This document shows, piece after piece, positions 1-5,903 of a stretch of DNA of 6,747 nt. Within the stretch, counting starts at the first letter, position 1; each line of letters begins with the position of its first letter. This DNA comes from Lutibacter sp. (GTDB lineage Bacteria > Bacteroidota > Bacteroidia > Flavobacteriales > Flavobacteriaceae), in contig JAUVOS010000143.1 of assembly GCA_030599055.1 (NCBI GenBank), positions 1 to 6,747 of the forward strand. The letters run 5' to 3'. Made by a program: the position numbers and the translations under genes. The notes under the pieces are model-generated. The model had not been told where the DNA came from and did no database searches. It worked only from the letters and a program-made list of their open reading frames with translations.

Positions 1-44
1 CATTTTAGTGACAAATGTGAGGAAGAGTAAATAAAGTATTAAAT

Positions 45-87
45 AAAAAAAGGCTGAAAGTTTTTCTATGACTTTCAGCCTTTTTTT
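45..87 (-). terminator. Rho-independent terminator, probably bidirectional
   Basis: A perfect inverted repeat: seven A, then GGCTGAAAGT (52-61), a 9-nt loop (62-70), ACTTTCAGCC (71-80), then seven T (81-87). Read leftward it starts 15 bp past the stop codon of the acyl-CoA dehydrogenase gene at 103-1245 and its stem is followed by a T tract, the classic intrinsic terminator form. The A tract on the other side makes it equally able to stop rightward transcription, so it may also serve a gene outside the window. Confidence 0.93.
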
Positions 88-102
88 AGTATTCAAAATA
101 CA

Positions 103-1245
103 TTAATCTTTTAAAATCGATCTAGAAATTACTATTTGTTGAATTTCAGAAGTACCTTCATAAATCTGTGTAATTTTTGCATCGCGCATCATGCGTTCCA
201 CATGATATTCTTTTACATAGCCATATCCTCCGTGTATTTGCACGGCTTCAGTCGTAACCCACCTGGCCATTTCAGCTGCAAAATATTTAGCTATTGCACT
301 AGATAAATCATAATTATTATGCTGATCTTTATCCCAAGCAGCTTTCATACACAAATGCCGAGCTGCTTCAATTTTTGTTTTCATGTCTGCAAGCTTAAAA
401 GCTATAGCTTGATGTCTGCTAATCTCTTTTCCAAATGCCTTACGTTCTTTAGAATATTGCAAGGCTCTTTCATAAGCACCAGAAGCAATTCCAAGGGCTT
501 GAGATGCAATACCAATACGACCTCCTGACAAAACTTTCATCGCAAATGTAAATCCAAAACCATCTTCACCAATTCTATTCTCTTTAGACACTTTTACATC
601 CGTAAAAAGTAATGAATGTGTGTCAGAACCACGAATTCCTAATTTGCGTTCTTTGGGTCCTACTACAAGGCCTTCTGTTCCTTTTTCTACAATAAAAGCA
701 TTAATGCCGTGATGTCCTTTTTCAGGATGTGTATGTGCAATTACCAAGTGGATACCTGCTGTTCTTCCATTTGTAATCCAATTCTTTGTTCCATTTATAA
801 GATAGTAATCTCCTTTGTCTTCCGCAATAGTTCGTTGTTTCGTCGCATCACTACCTGCTTCGGGTTCACTTAACGCAAAGGAACCTATGATTTCACCAGT
901 AGCCAACTTTGTTAAGTATTTTTGTTTTTGTTCTTGGGTTCCGTAGGTTTCGAGACCCCAACAAACTAGTGAATTATTAACAGACATGATTACCGATGCT
1001 GAGGCATCGATTTTTGAAATTTCTTCCATAGCCAATACATAAGAAATAGCATCCATGCCGCCACCTCCATATTTTGGATCTACCATCATACCCATAAATC
1101 CTAATTCGCCCATCCTCTTTACTTGTTCAGTTGGGAACTCTTCTTTTTCGTCGCGTTCAATAACTCCCGGCAACAATTCTGTTTGAGCAAAATCACGAGC
1201 TGCATCGCGTATCATTATATGTTCTTCTGTCAAACTAAAATCCAT
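103..1245 (-). CDS. Acyl-CoA dehydrogenase, FAD-dependent (short-chain/butyryl-type)
   Basis: A soluble flavoenzyme of 380 aa that would catalyse the first alpha,beta-dehydrogenation of an acyl-CoA and pass electrons to electron-transfer flavoprotein. It has the full family layout: helical N-terminal domain, middle beta domain with the flavin-binding motif ALSEPEAGSD (124-133), and C-terminal helical domain. The second family signature is intact (QIHGGYGY, 336-343, running to D355), and the catalytic base is E363 in IYEGTSEIQ. Length is normal for the family, with no truncation. The ATG at 1245 is the natural start, since the protein opens with the usual MDFSLTEE. It lies 104 bp downstream of a paralogous gene on the same strand with no terminator visible between, so co-transcription is likely, and it is followed by a strong terminator at 45-87. 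Substrate chain length or branching cannot be told from sequence alone; butyryl-, isovaleryl- or 2-methylbutyryl-CoA are all possible. Confidence 0.95.
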   Translation of the reverse strand: MDFSLTEEHIMIRDAARDFAQTELLPGVIERDEKEEFPTEQVKRMGELGFMGMMVDPKYGGGGMDAISYVLAMEEISKIDASASVIMSVNNSLVCWGLETYGTQEQKQKYLTKLATGEIIGSFALSEPEAGSDATKQRTIAEDKGDYYLINGTKNWITNGRTAGIHLVIAHTHPEKGHHGINAFIVEKGTEGLVVGPKERKLGIRGSDTHSLLFTDVKVSKENRIGEDGFGFTFAMKVLSGGRIGIASQALGIASGAYERALQYSKERKAFGKEISRHQAIAFKLADMKTKIEAARHLCMKAAWDKDQHNNYDLSSAIAKYFAAEMARWVTTEAVQIHGGYGYVKEYHVERMMRDAKITQIYEGTSEIQQIVISRSILKD

Positions 1246-1258
1246 ATATATAAGTTTA

Positions 1259-1306
1259 TAAAGTTAAGAGTATGTAAAGTTAAAAGTTCTTAAAGTTGAA
1301 CGTTTT
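1259..1306. repeat. Three-copy 16-bp degenerate tandem repeat
   Basis: Three units at an exact 16-bp period: TAAAGTTAAGAGTATG (1259-1274), TAAAGTTAAAAGTTCT (1275-1290) and TAAAGTTGAACGTTTT (1291-1306). On the minus strand the conserved core reads TAACTTTA in two units and CAACTTTA in the third, one base short of the Bacteroidetes -7 box TAnnTTTG. The array lies 13-61 bp ahead of the start codon of the acyl-CoA dehydrogenase gene ending at 1245. It could be promoter-like or simply slippage-prone AT-rich DNA. Confidence 0.7.
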
Positions 1307-1349
1307 AATAATAATTATTTAGATATTTTATAATAATGAATAGACTCTT

Positions 1350-2492
1350 TTAATCTTTTAAAATCTCTCGTGCTATCACTAATTTTTGAATTTCTGTAGT
1401 GCCTTCACCAATTGTATTTAACTTCGCATCACGATAGAACTTTTCTACCGGAAAATCTTTTGTGTATCCATAACCTCCGTGAATCTGTATGGCTTCAGTA
1501 GCTACTTTTACACCAACTTCTGACGCATACATTTTAGCCATTGCCCCTATTTTAGTCATACGTTCTCCTTTATTTTTAAGAGATGCTGCTTTGTGTAACA
1601 ATAACTCAGAAGCTTCAATTTCAGTAGCCATATCTGCTAATTTAAAAGAAATTGCTTGAAATTTTGCAATGGGTTTTCCAAATTGCTCTCTTTCTTTAGC
1701 ATATTTAATAGAAGCTTCTAATGAGCCTTTAGCAATACCTAAGGCTAAGGAACCTATTGAAATACGACCGCCATCCAAAACTTTAAGCGCTTGTACAAAG
1801 CCATCTCCTACTTCACCGATTACCTGATCTTTGTGAATACGGCAATTATTAAAAACCTGTTCCGCAGTTTCAGAAGCTCGCATTCCCAATTTATTTTCTT
1901 TTTTTCCAGAAGTAAAACCTTCTGTTCCTTTTTCAATGATAAATGCAGTGGCATTTCTTCTATCACCTTTTTCACCAGTTCTTGCTAAAACAACAGCAAC
2001 ATGAGCTGATTTTGCATGCGTTATAAAATTTTTCGCACCATTTAAGACATAATAATCGCCCTCTTTTTTAGCTGTAGTTGACATATTACCAGCATCTGAT
2101 CCTGTATTATGTTCGGTCAAACCCCACGCTCCTATCCATTCTCCTGAAGCTAATTTTGGTAAATATTTTTGCTTTTGCTCTTCACTTGCAAATTCCAAAA
2201 TATGATTTGTACATAATGAATTATGAGCTGCTACGGACAATCCTATTGAAGAATCTACTTTAGAGATTTCTTCAACAATACGGATATAATCATGATAATT
2301 TAAACCCGATCCTCCATATTTTTCTGGGACTAAAACTCCCATAAGACCCAAATCTCCGAGTTTTTTAAATAAATCGATGGGGAAAAACTGGGTTTCATCC
2401 CAATCCATCATATAAGGTCTTATTTCCCTTTTAGCAAAATCTCGTATTGCAGCTGTTATCATTTGCTGCGTTTCTGTAATTTCGTAGTTCAT
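1350..2492 (-). CDS. Acyl-CoA dehydrogenase, FAD-dependent (second paralogue)
   Basis: A 380-aa flavoprotein of the acyl-CoA dehydrogenase family, the upstream member of a tandem pair. Its landmarks fall at the same residue numbers as in its neighbour: GSD at 131-133, GGYGY at 339-343 and catalytic glutamate E363, here in IGEGTTEIQ. Signature 2 (Q336 to D355) matches the family pattern. In the flavin-binding segment it has GLTEHNTGSD (124-133), with histidine at 128 where proline is usual, and glycine rather than tyrosine before the catalytic glutamate. These differences suggest a different acyl-CoA specificity, so this is probably a diverged paralogue and not a recent duplicate. It should act with electron-transfer flavoprotein in fatty-acid or branched-chain amino-acid breakdown; the true substrate is unknown. 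The start at 2492 gives MNYEITETQQ, the expected N-terminus. A large palindrome lies 24 bp upstream. Confidence 0.95.
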   Translation of the reverse strand: MNYEITETQQMITAAIRDFAKREIRPYMMDWDETQFFPIDLFKKLGDLGLMGVLVPEKYGGSGLNYHDYIRIVEEISKVDSSIGLSVAAHNSLCTNHILEFASEEQKQKYLPKLASGEWIGAWGLTEHNTGSDAGNMSTTAKKEGDYYVLNGAKNFITHAKSAHVAVVLARTGEKGDRRNATAFIIEKGTEGFTSGKKENKLGMRASETAEQVFNNCRIHKDQVIGEVGDGFVQALKVLDGGRISIGSLALGIAKGSLEASIKYAKEREQFGKPIAKFQAISFKLADMATEIEASELLLHKAASLKNKGERMTKIGAMAKMYASEVGVKVATEAIQIHGGYGYTKDFPVEKFYRDAKLNTIGEGTTEIQKLVIAREILKD

Positions 2493-2515
2493 TGTTTTAA
2501 TTTCAGTAGATAAGT

Positions 2516-2640
2516 AGTCCTTAGTCAGAAAACGTCGATTTTTTCGTTACGCTCGTATTGAAAACAATCATTTACAAAAGTAAGCTCCTTATTTTCAATA
2601 CTTCGCGAGCCTCAAACTCAACATTTTCTGACTAAGCACT
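2516..2640. repeat. 125-bp imperfect palindrome (REP/MITE-like intergenic element)
   Basis: Two 45-bp arms, 2520-2564 and 2592-2636, are imperfect reverse complements. The outer 13 bp match perfectly (CTTAGTCAGAAAA and TTTTCTGACTAAG), as do the inner ends (GTATTGAAAA and TTTTCAATAC), while the arm centres have diverged. Pairing can be extended outward by AGT after one mismatch, to 2516 and 2640. The loop (2565-2591) has a small stem TTAC-AAAA-GTAA. There is no open reading frame and no obvious flanking duplication, so the mobility class is unclear. It fits the palindromic interspersed repeats found between genes in many bacteria, and would form a cruciform or a long RNA hairpin. Confidence 0.8.
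2575..2582 (-). promoter_or_regulatory. Candidate -7 box in the palindrome loop
   Basis: On the minus strand this reads TACTTTTG, an exact match to the Bacteroidetes -7 consensus TAnnTTTG, and it is the only exact match in the 227 bp ahead of the acyl-CoA dehydrogenase gene starting at 2492. The leader would be about 75 nt and would include the left arm of the palindrome. The nearest TTG for a -33 element (2598-2596) is only 13 bp upstream, shorter than usual, so support is moderate at best. Confidence 0.35.
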
Positions 2641-2719
2641 CAAAATATTAGAGTTTTCCGAAGGACACTAAGTATGTAAATTTAAGTATTCAGCAAATAA
2701 ATGCGAACTACATACTATA

Positions 2720-3607
2720 TTATTCAGCTTTCAAATATAAGCTAATTCTATCAAATTTATCGACGGGAAAGCTATCAATTTTTTTGAGTTCATCTAAAGA
2801 TTGAATTTCTGCCATTTCATCTCTATAAGAAAATATTTTTTTGGTCAATTCATAATCAATATAAGGCAGATGAAGTACTTCCTTAAAGCTCGCTGTATTT
2901 ACATTAACCTGTTTGATGCTCGGCTTTTGTATTACTGAAAAACGCTCCATTACCTTATCGGCAACTTCTTTATCTAGATACCAAACTTCATAGAGTTGAT
3001 CCATAAAAGAATAGCCTTGTAATACACTTCTATATTTTATAATGCGACCCGCTAATTTAACGCCAACTCCTCTTACTTGTTGTAACTGCTCAGCTGAGGC
3101 ATTATTTATGTCAACTTTTGGCCCTGTAAATTTTGTTGTGTTAGTTTTATAAGCTTTATAGATATCGCCTGAATTTTTACTAGAGTAATCCTTTTTTTTA
3201 TTCTTATTTGTAACCCAATCAGGGAATTTAAAATACGGACTTATCACTCCTAATAAACTATCACTTATCTTAGTAACTTTTTGAAATTCTTTTACTGAAT
3301 TAATGTACTTTCCTGTTTTGCGATATGCCAATAACCTATCAATCTCCTCAGTATTCATTCCTAATTTATACCCCTTGTAATCAGTTATAAAACTAGGATT
3401 AAATGGATAAATCTTAGGCTTTCTCCTTTCGATTTCTAGGAGTTTTAAAGAATCAATTTCTTTTTGAAAACTAAGAACATCAACTGATTCTAGACTAATT
3501 TCTTGTTTTGGAGAAAAATCAACAAAAAAATACAACAATTGTATCACTACAATTAGTAATAATAAAAAAAGAACGCCTTTACGTTCATACGTATTAAAAA
3601 AACTCAT
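2720..3607 (-). CDS. Membrane-anchored helix-hairpin-helix (ComEA-like) protein
   Basis: A 295-aa protein with one N-terminal membrane segment (about residues 11-29) and most of the chain outside the membrane anchor. Three helix-hairpin-helix units can be seen. A divergent one is at about 68-126 (DYKGYKLGM, 76-84). A well-formed one is at 165-226, with DINNASAEQL and RGVGVKLAGRIIKYR (179-193). A third is at 234-293 (NVNTASFKEVLHLP). Between the first and second is a basic, low-complexity linker (about 133-162, rich in K, N and S). The NxAS...GVG..A..II..R pattern is the sequence-independent DNA-backbone binding motif of ComEA, the periplasmic DNA receptor for natural transformation. That role is possible here but unproven, since many Bacteroidota have such proteins without known competence function. 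The ATG at 3607 puts the membrane segment at the usual place. It reads away from the nuclease gene upstream and is separated from it by a transposon-like insertion. Confidence 0.85.
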   Translation of the reverse strand: MSFFNTYERKGVLFLLLLIVVIQLLYFFVDFSPKQEISLESVDVLSFQKEIDSLKLLEIERRKPKIYPFNPSFITDYKGYKLGMNTEEIDRLLAYRKTGKYINSVKEFQKVTKISDSLLGVISPYFKFPDWVTNKNKKKDYSSKNSGDIYKAYKTNTTKFTGPKVDINNASAEQLQQVRGVGVKLAGRIIKYRSVLQGYSFMDQLYEVWYLDKEVADKVMERFSVIQKPSIKQVNVNTASFKEVLHLPYIDYELTKKIFSYRDEMAEIQSLDELKKIDSFPVDKFDRISLYLKAE

Positions 3608-3644
3608 TTTTGGAGCAATTTTTATTCATAACAATTCTACTGTG

Positions 3645-3652
3645 TAAAGATA
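3645..3652 (-). promoter_or_regulatory. Weak candidate -7 box for the helix-hairpin-helix gene
   Basis: On the minus strand this reads TATCTTTA, one base from TAnnTTTG, 37 bp ahead of the start codon at 3607. No clear TTG lies at the right distance upstream. Two 9-bp direct copies of TAGAATTAT (3654-3662 and 3670-3678, 16 bp apart) sit immediately upstream. It is the best candidate in the 76 bp between the gene and the transposon-like insertion, but weak. Confidence 0.25.
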
Positions 3653-3782
3653 ATAGAATTATTGGAATTTAGAATTATAAAGTCTTAGCGTTTCAGGGTC
3701 AACGCATGTTAAAATAAACATGGTTTATTTATCTTTTAGATATTTTGTGTAATTCTCTATGATTCTTTGTGCTATAGCTGTT

Positions 3783-3826
3783 CCACTAAGTTTTTCAAAG
3801 AAGACACAAAGGAACCACAAAGGATT
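3783..3826. repeat. Four-unit 11-bp-period CAAAG repeat
   Basis: Four consecutive 11-bp units: CCACTAAGTTT, TTCAAAGAAGA, CACAAAGGAAC and CACAAAGGATT. Upstream CTTTGTG (3765-3771) and GTTCC (3780-3784) can pair with CACAAAG (3816-3822) and GGAAC (3811-3815), so the block can also fold. It lies inside the transposon-like element. Similar CAAAG/CTTTG-rich intergenic repeats occur in flavobacterial genomes as I recall them; their function is not known to me. Confidence 0.55.
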
Positions 3827-3945
3827 AGTGATAAATGTAAATAACTAATATACAATTACTTAAAATCTACATGGGCTCTAGTTTATAGTAGCGTTGATAC
3901 TTTAATAGAATATTAAAAATATTAGATTGATTATAAATCATTTTC

Positions 3946-4016
3946 TAACCGCAAACGCAAAAGACTTACGCAAAGGCCGCTAAGCATTGCGTAAAACCTA
4001 GCGCCCCTTGCGGTTA
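3946..4016. repeat. Nested inverted repeat with CGCAAA/CGCTAAG motifs
   Basis: Outer arms TAACCGCAA (3946-3954) and TTGCGGTTA (4008-4016) enclose inner arms TTACGCAA (3966-3973) and TTGCGTAA (3987-3994), with CGC/GCG pairing between them and a 13-nt loop (3974-3986). It is clearly richer in G and C than the DNA around it. It could form an RNA hairpin downstream of the nuclease gene but lacks a T tract, so it is not a standard terminator. Confidence 0.6.
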
Positions 4017-4086
4017 AGTTTCAAAAGTCTTAGAGTTTGAAATCATTCCTATTCTAAACTAGAACCTCTTCATGCGTTGACCCTAC

Positions 4087-5814
4087 TTAGCGTTTTAAAA
4101 TCTTATGCCATTCTTGGTTTCCTTTTGCGTCTGTGATAGACAAAAAATAAAATCCTGAGGAAATAGATGAAATTTCTATCTCTTTAGATTGAAATAAACC
4201 TTCTTTTCTAAGAACAAGAGAGCCATAAGAATCATACAATGAAATTGAGTAAAACCCAAGACTTTCAAATCGTACAAATAACTTTTCTTTTGCAGGATTG
4301 GGATATATTAAACTTTTTTTAATCTCCACTTCAGAAATACCAACTGCTGCATTAATTGAAAAATCTGTTATGACTGGAAAATGATCAGAAGCACTACTCG
4401 TTTCGTATTGACTAAATCCATAAAGTTGAAGTCGATCTGTAGGCATAACCTCTGTTTGAATTGTAAAAGATTTTTCTGCATGCATCACTGAATCCGAAAA
4501 AAGAATGTAGTCAAGCCTTCCTGGAGGATACGAGCTTCCATCACTTCTCCATGTATATGTCATTCTTTTGTCTGATTGACGACATATTTGATCTGTTATA
4601 TCGCTATCATCCCAGTCGTAGGATGCACCTTGTCCATACGTATTTGTATTCTGAATGTCACCTGTTATTAAAGTTGTCAATTGCTGTGCATATCCTACTA
4701 AATTTAAATCTCCGACATATACAAATGGTGTATTTTCGGGTAAGCTAATCTCGCCTCCTTGCGTACGTGCATCTAACATAAATGCAACATAATCATCAAC
4801 TTGTTCTTGTCTTTCATAATTTGCACTACAACATCTAAGATGTGAGTTGGTAATTAATAAATCTGTATTGTAGTTCACTGGCAAATCAATTAGCACTGGC
4901 AATTGGCGGTATAAAGATTGCCAATATTGAAGTATTGGCCAACGCGAAAGTGTAATTAAGTCTCCTGAATAATCATTAACAACATACCATCCATCAGAAT
5001 TTCCTAGGGGAATCCAATCGTCTAATAATGCTTTTACATCATAGGGATTTGTATCGCCACATTCTGAAAATCCGATAATGTCTGGATTCAGCAGGGTAAC
5101 TATCTTTTCAAAATGAGCTACTCTATTCGGATCTATTAATCCATTAAACAAGGTGTTGTATGCCACAATTCTTATAAAATTTTCATTTTCCTTGTTAAAA
5201 TCCGTTGGAACAAGAGGTGTAACAGGAGTTTCATCAAACGTATAGTAAAATACCTCACCATTATTTGGCATACTATCCGAATCGTTTAATTCTTTAAACA
5301 AAATTCTAATAGTCGATGAAGTAAAAAGAGGATTGATGCCATCAGGCAACACATTACGTCCTATTGCTATTTCAAATTCATTGGAAGATACAGTAGGCGC
5401 CGGACGCATTTGTATATCAGAAAAACTAACTTCAGAATTGGGAGAAACATTGTAATGCGCAAAACGATCTTGAAAATTAATACCCAATTCAGAACCATAG
5501 CCATTTTGAATTTGATAGCCTGTCGCAGGGTTGTTATCTGTATCAATATACAACATCAGTTGTTGTGCTATAAGATCGGAAGTAAGATCAAATTCTGTAT
5601 CCGTTGTAATTCTTATAAACAAAAAGTTTTCATCATTACTAACTTGCATTTTTAGTAAATCAATACCAGATATTGACTCTGTAATATCGGTGAAAGTTAC
5701 TAGACTAGGGTTCCAATCATCGTAAACTCCATCAATCGTTATCGGAGCTGATTGCGCTACAAGTATCGAATGTATAAAAAATAAAATAATTGATTTTATA
5801 TAGAATAAACGCAT
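4087..5814 (-). CDS. Secreted endonuclease/exonuclease/phosphatase-family protein with type IX sorting domain
   Basis: A 575-aa multidomain exported protein. Residues 1-22 form a signal peptide ending LVAQS. Residues about 23-195 form a beta-rich domain opening with ITIDGVYDDW and containing IDTDNNPATGY (90-100), like family-9 carbohydrate-binding or DOMON-type modules. Residues 212-487 are the endonuclease/exonuclease/phosphatase fold with its metal and catalytic set in order: N220 (YNT), E251 (FSE), H325 (NSHL), D369 and N371 (GDLN), D435 (RLDYI), D477 and H478 (SDHFP). Residues 500-575 are a type IX secretion sorting domain (YPNPAKEKLF, GFYFLSI, ending KILKR), so it should cross the outer membrane and be attached or released. 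A nuclease or phosphodiesterase activity is likely; the substrate is unknown. I start at the ATG at 5814: the longer reading needs a TTG at 5853, which lies upstream of the -7 box and would spoil the signal peptide. Its stop codon lies within the duplication flanking the downstream transposon-like element. Confidence 0.9.
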   Translation of the reverse strand: MRLFYIKSIILFFIHSILVAQSAPITIDGVYDDWNPSLVTFTDITESISGIDLLKMQVSNDENFLFIRITTDTEFDLTSDLIAQQLMLYIDTDNNPATGYQIQNGYGSELGINFQDRFAHYNVSPNSEVSFSDIQMRPAPTVSSNEFEIAIGRNVLPDGINPLFTSSTIRILFKELNDSDSMPNNGEVFYYTFDETPVTPLVPTDFNKENENFIRIVAYNTLFNGLIDPNRVAHFEKIVTLLNPDIIGFSECGDTNPYDVKALLDDWIPLGNSDGWYVVNDYSGDLITLSRWPILQYWQSLYRQLPVLIDLPVNYNTDLLITNSHLRCCSANYERQEQVDDYVAFMLDARTQGGEISLPENTPFVYVGDLNLVGYAQQLTTLITGDIQNTNTYGQGASYDWDDSDITDQICRQSDKRMTYTWRSDGSSYPPGRLDYILFSDSVMHAEKSFTIQTEVMPTDRLQLYGFSQYETSSASDHFPVITDFSINAAVGISEVEIKKSLIYPNPAKEKLFVRFESLGFYSISLYDSYGSLVLRKEGLFQSKEIEISSISSGFYFLSITDAKGNQEWHKILKR

Positions 5815-5840
5815 GAATAATAATATACTGATTAGCACCA

Positions 5841-5848
5841 CAAAATTA
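5841..5848 (-). promoter_or_regulatory. -7 box for the secreted nuclease gene
   Basis: On the minus strand this reads TAATTTTG, an exact TAnnTTTG match, placing transcription start about 20 nt ahead of the ATG at 5814. A TTG at 5866-5864 is 15 bp upstream, slightly close for a -33 element. The position supports the ATG at 5814 over the in-frame TTG at 5853. Confidence 0.55.
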
Positions 5849-5876
5849 AGCAATTTTATACAACAATTAAAAAGTA

Positions 5877-5884
5877 TAACTTTG
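5877..5884 (+). promoter_or_regulatory. -7 box for the TauE/SafE-family permease gene
   Basis: TAACTTTG followed by C is an exact match to the Bacteroidetes -7 consensus. Transcription would begin near 5890, leaving a leader of only about 14 nt before the TTG start at 5904. No clear TTG is seen at the -33 position, where the sequence is ATTTTATA. The box faces the oppositely oriented nuclease promoter, and the two -33 regions overlap. Confidence 0.55.
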
Positions 5885-5903
5885 CATTAAAATAAGCTTC
5901 AAC

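Larger units (their letters stand above)
3694..4085. mobile_element. Non-autonomous transposable element (MITE-like), 392 bp
   Basis: The ends are a perfect 14-bp inverted repeat, AGGGTCAACGCATG (3695-3708) and CATGCGTTGACCCT (4071-4084), with one further base each side. Directly outside lies a 10-bp direct repeat CTTAGCGTTT (3684-3693 and 4086-4095), as expected for a target-site duplication. The interior has no plausible coding region, so it would need a transposase supplied in trans. It contains a hairpin next to the left end (AAATAAAC-ATG-GTTTATTT, 3712-3730), an 11-bp-period CAAAG repeat block, a GC-richer stem-loop (3946-4016) and another hairpin near the right end (4019-4042). The terminal YAGGGT and a roughly 10-bp duplication recall ISAs1-type ends, but that is from memory and uncertain. 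The right duplication copy contains the stop codon of the nuclease gene at 4087. This element accounts for most of the 479-bp gene-free stretch 3608-4086. Confidence 0.75.

Noticed and set aside
1..20. CAT at 1-3 could be the ATG of a leftward gene beyond the edge, with CACATTTG (19-12) as a -7-like box.
   Set aside because: Only the start codon would be inside the window, and the box mismatches the consensus; nothing can be shown.
319..528. Open frames opposite or within the dehydrogenase, nuclease and permease genes (for example 319-528, 1791-1988, 4551-4748, 5410-5655 plus strand; 6119-6331 minus strand).
   Set aside because: They are short, lie wholly inside well-supported genes on the other strand, have cysteine/serine-rich or repetitive composition typical of antisense translation, and match no family I recognise.
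2671..2716. Inverted repeat AGTATGTA / TACATACT just downstream of the helix-hairpin-helix gene, considered as a terminator.
   Set aside because: The stem is 8 bp with a 30-nt loop, no GC core and no T tract, so it is not a convincing terminator.
3783..4016. CRISPR-like array in the repeat-rich gap.
   Set aside because: The repeat period is 11 bp with no spacers, and no cas gene is present.
3708..4071. A degraded transposase gene inside the transposon-like element.
   Set aside because: No frame of useful length or transposase motif is visible; the interior is made of repeats and AT-rich DNA.
5851..5853. TTG at 5853 as the start of the secreted nuclease, adding 13 residues.
   Set aside because: It lies upstream of the -7 box at 5841-5848 and would put a second hydrophobic stretch before a normal signal peptide; the ATG at 5814 fits better.
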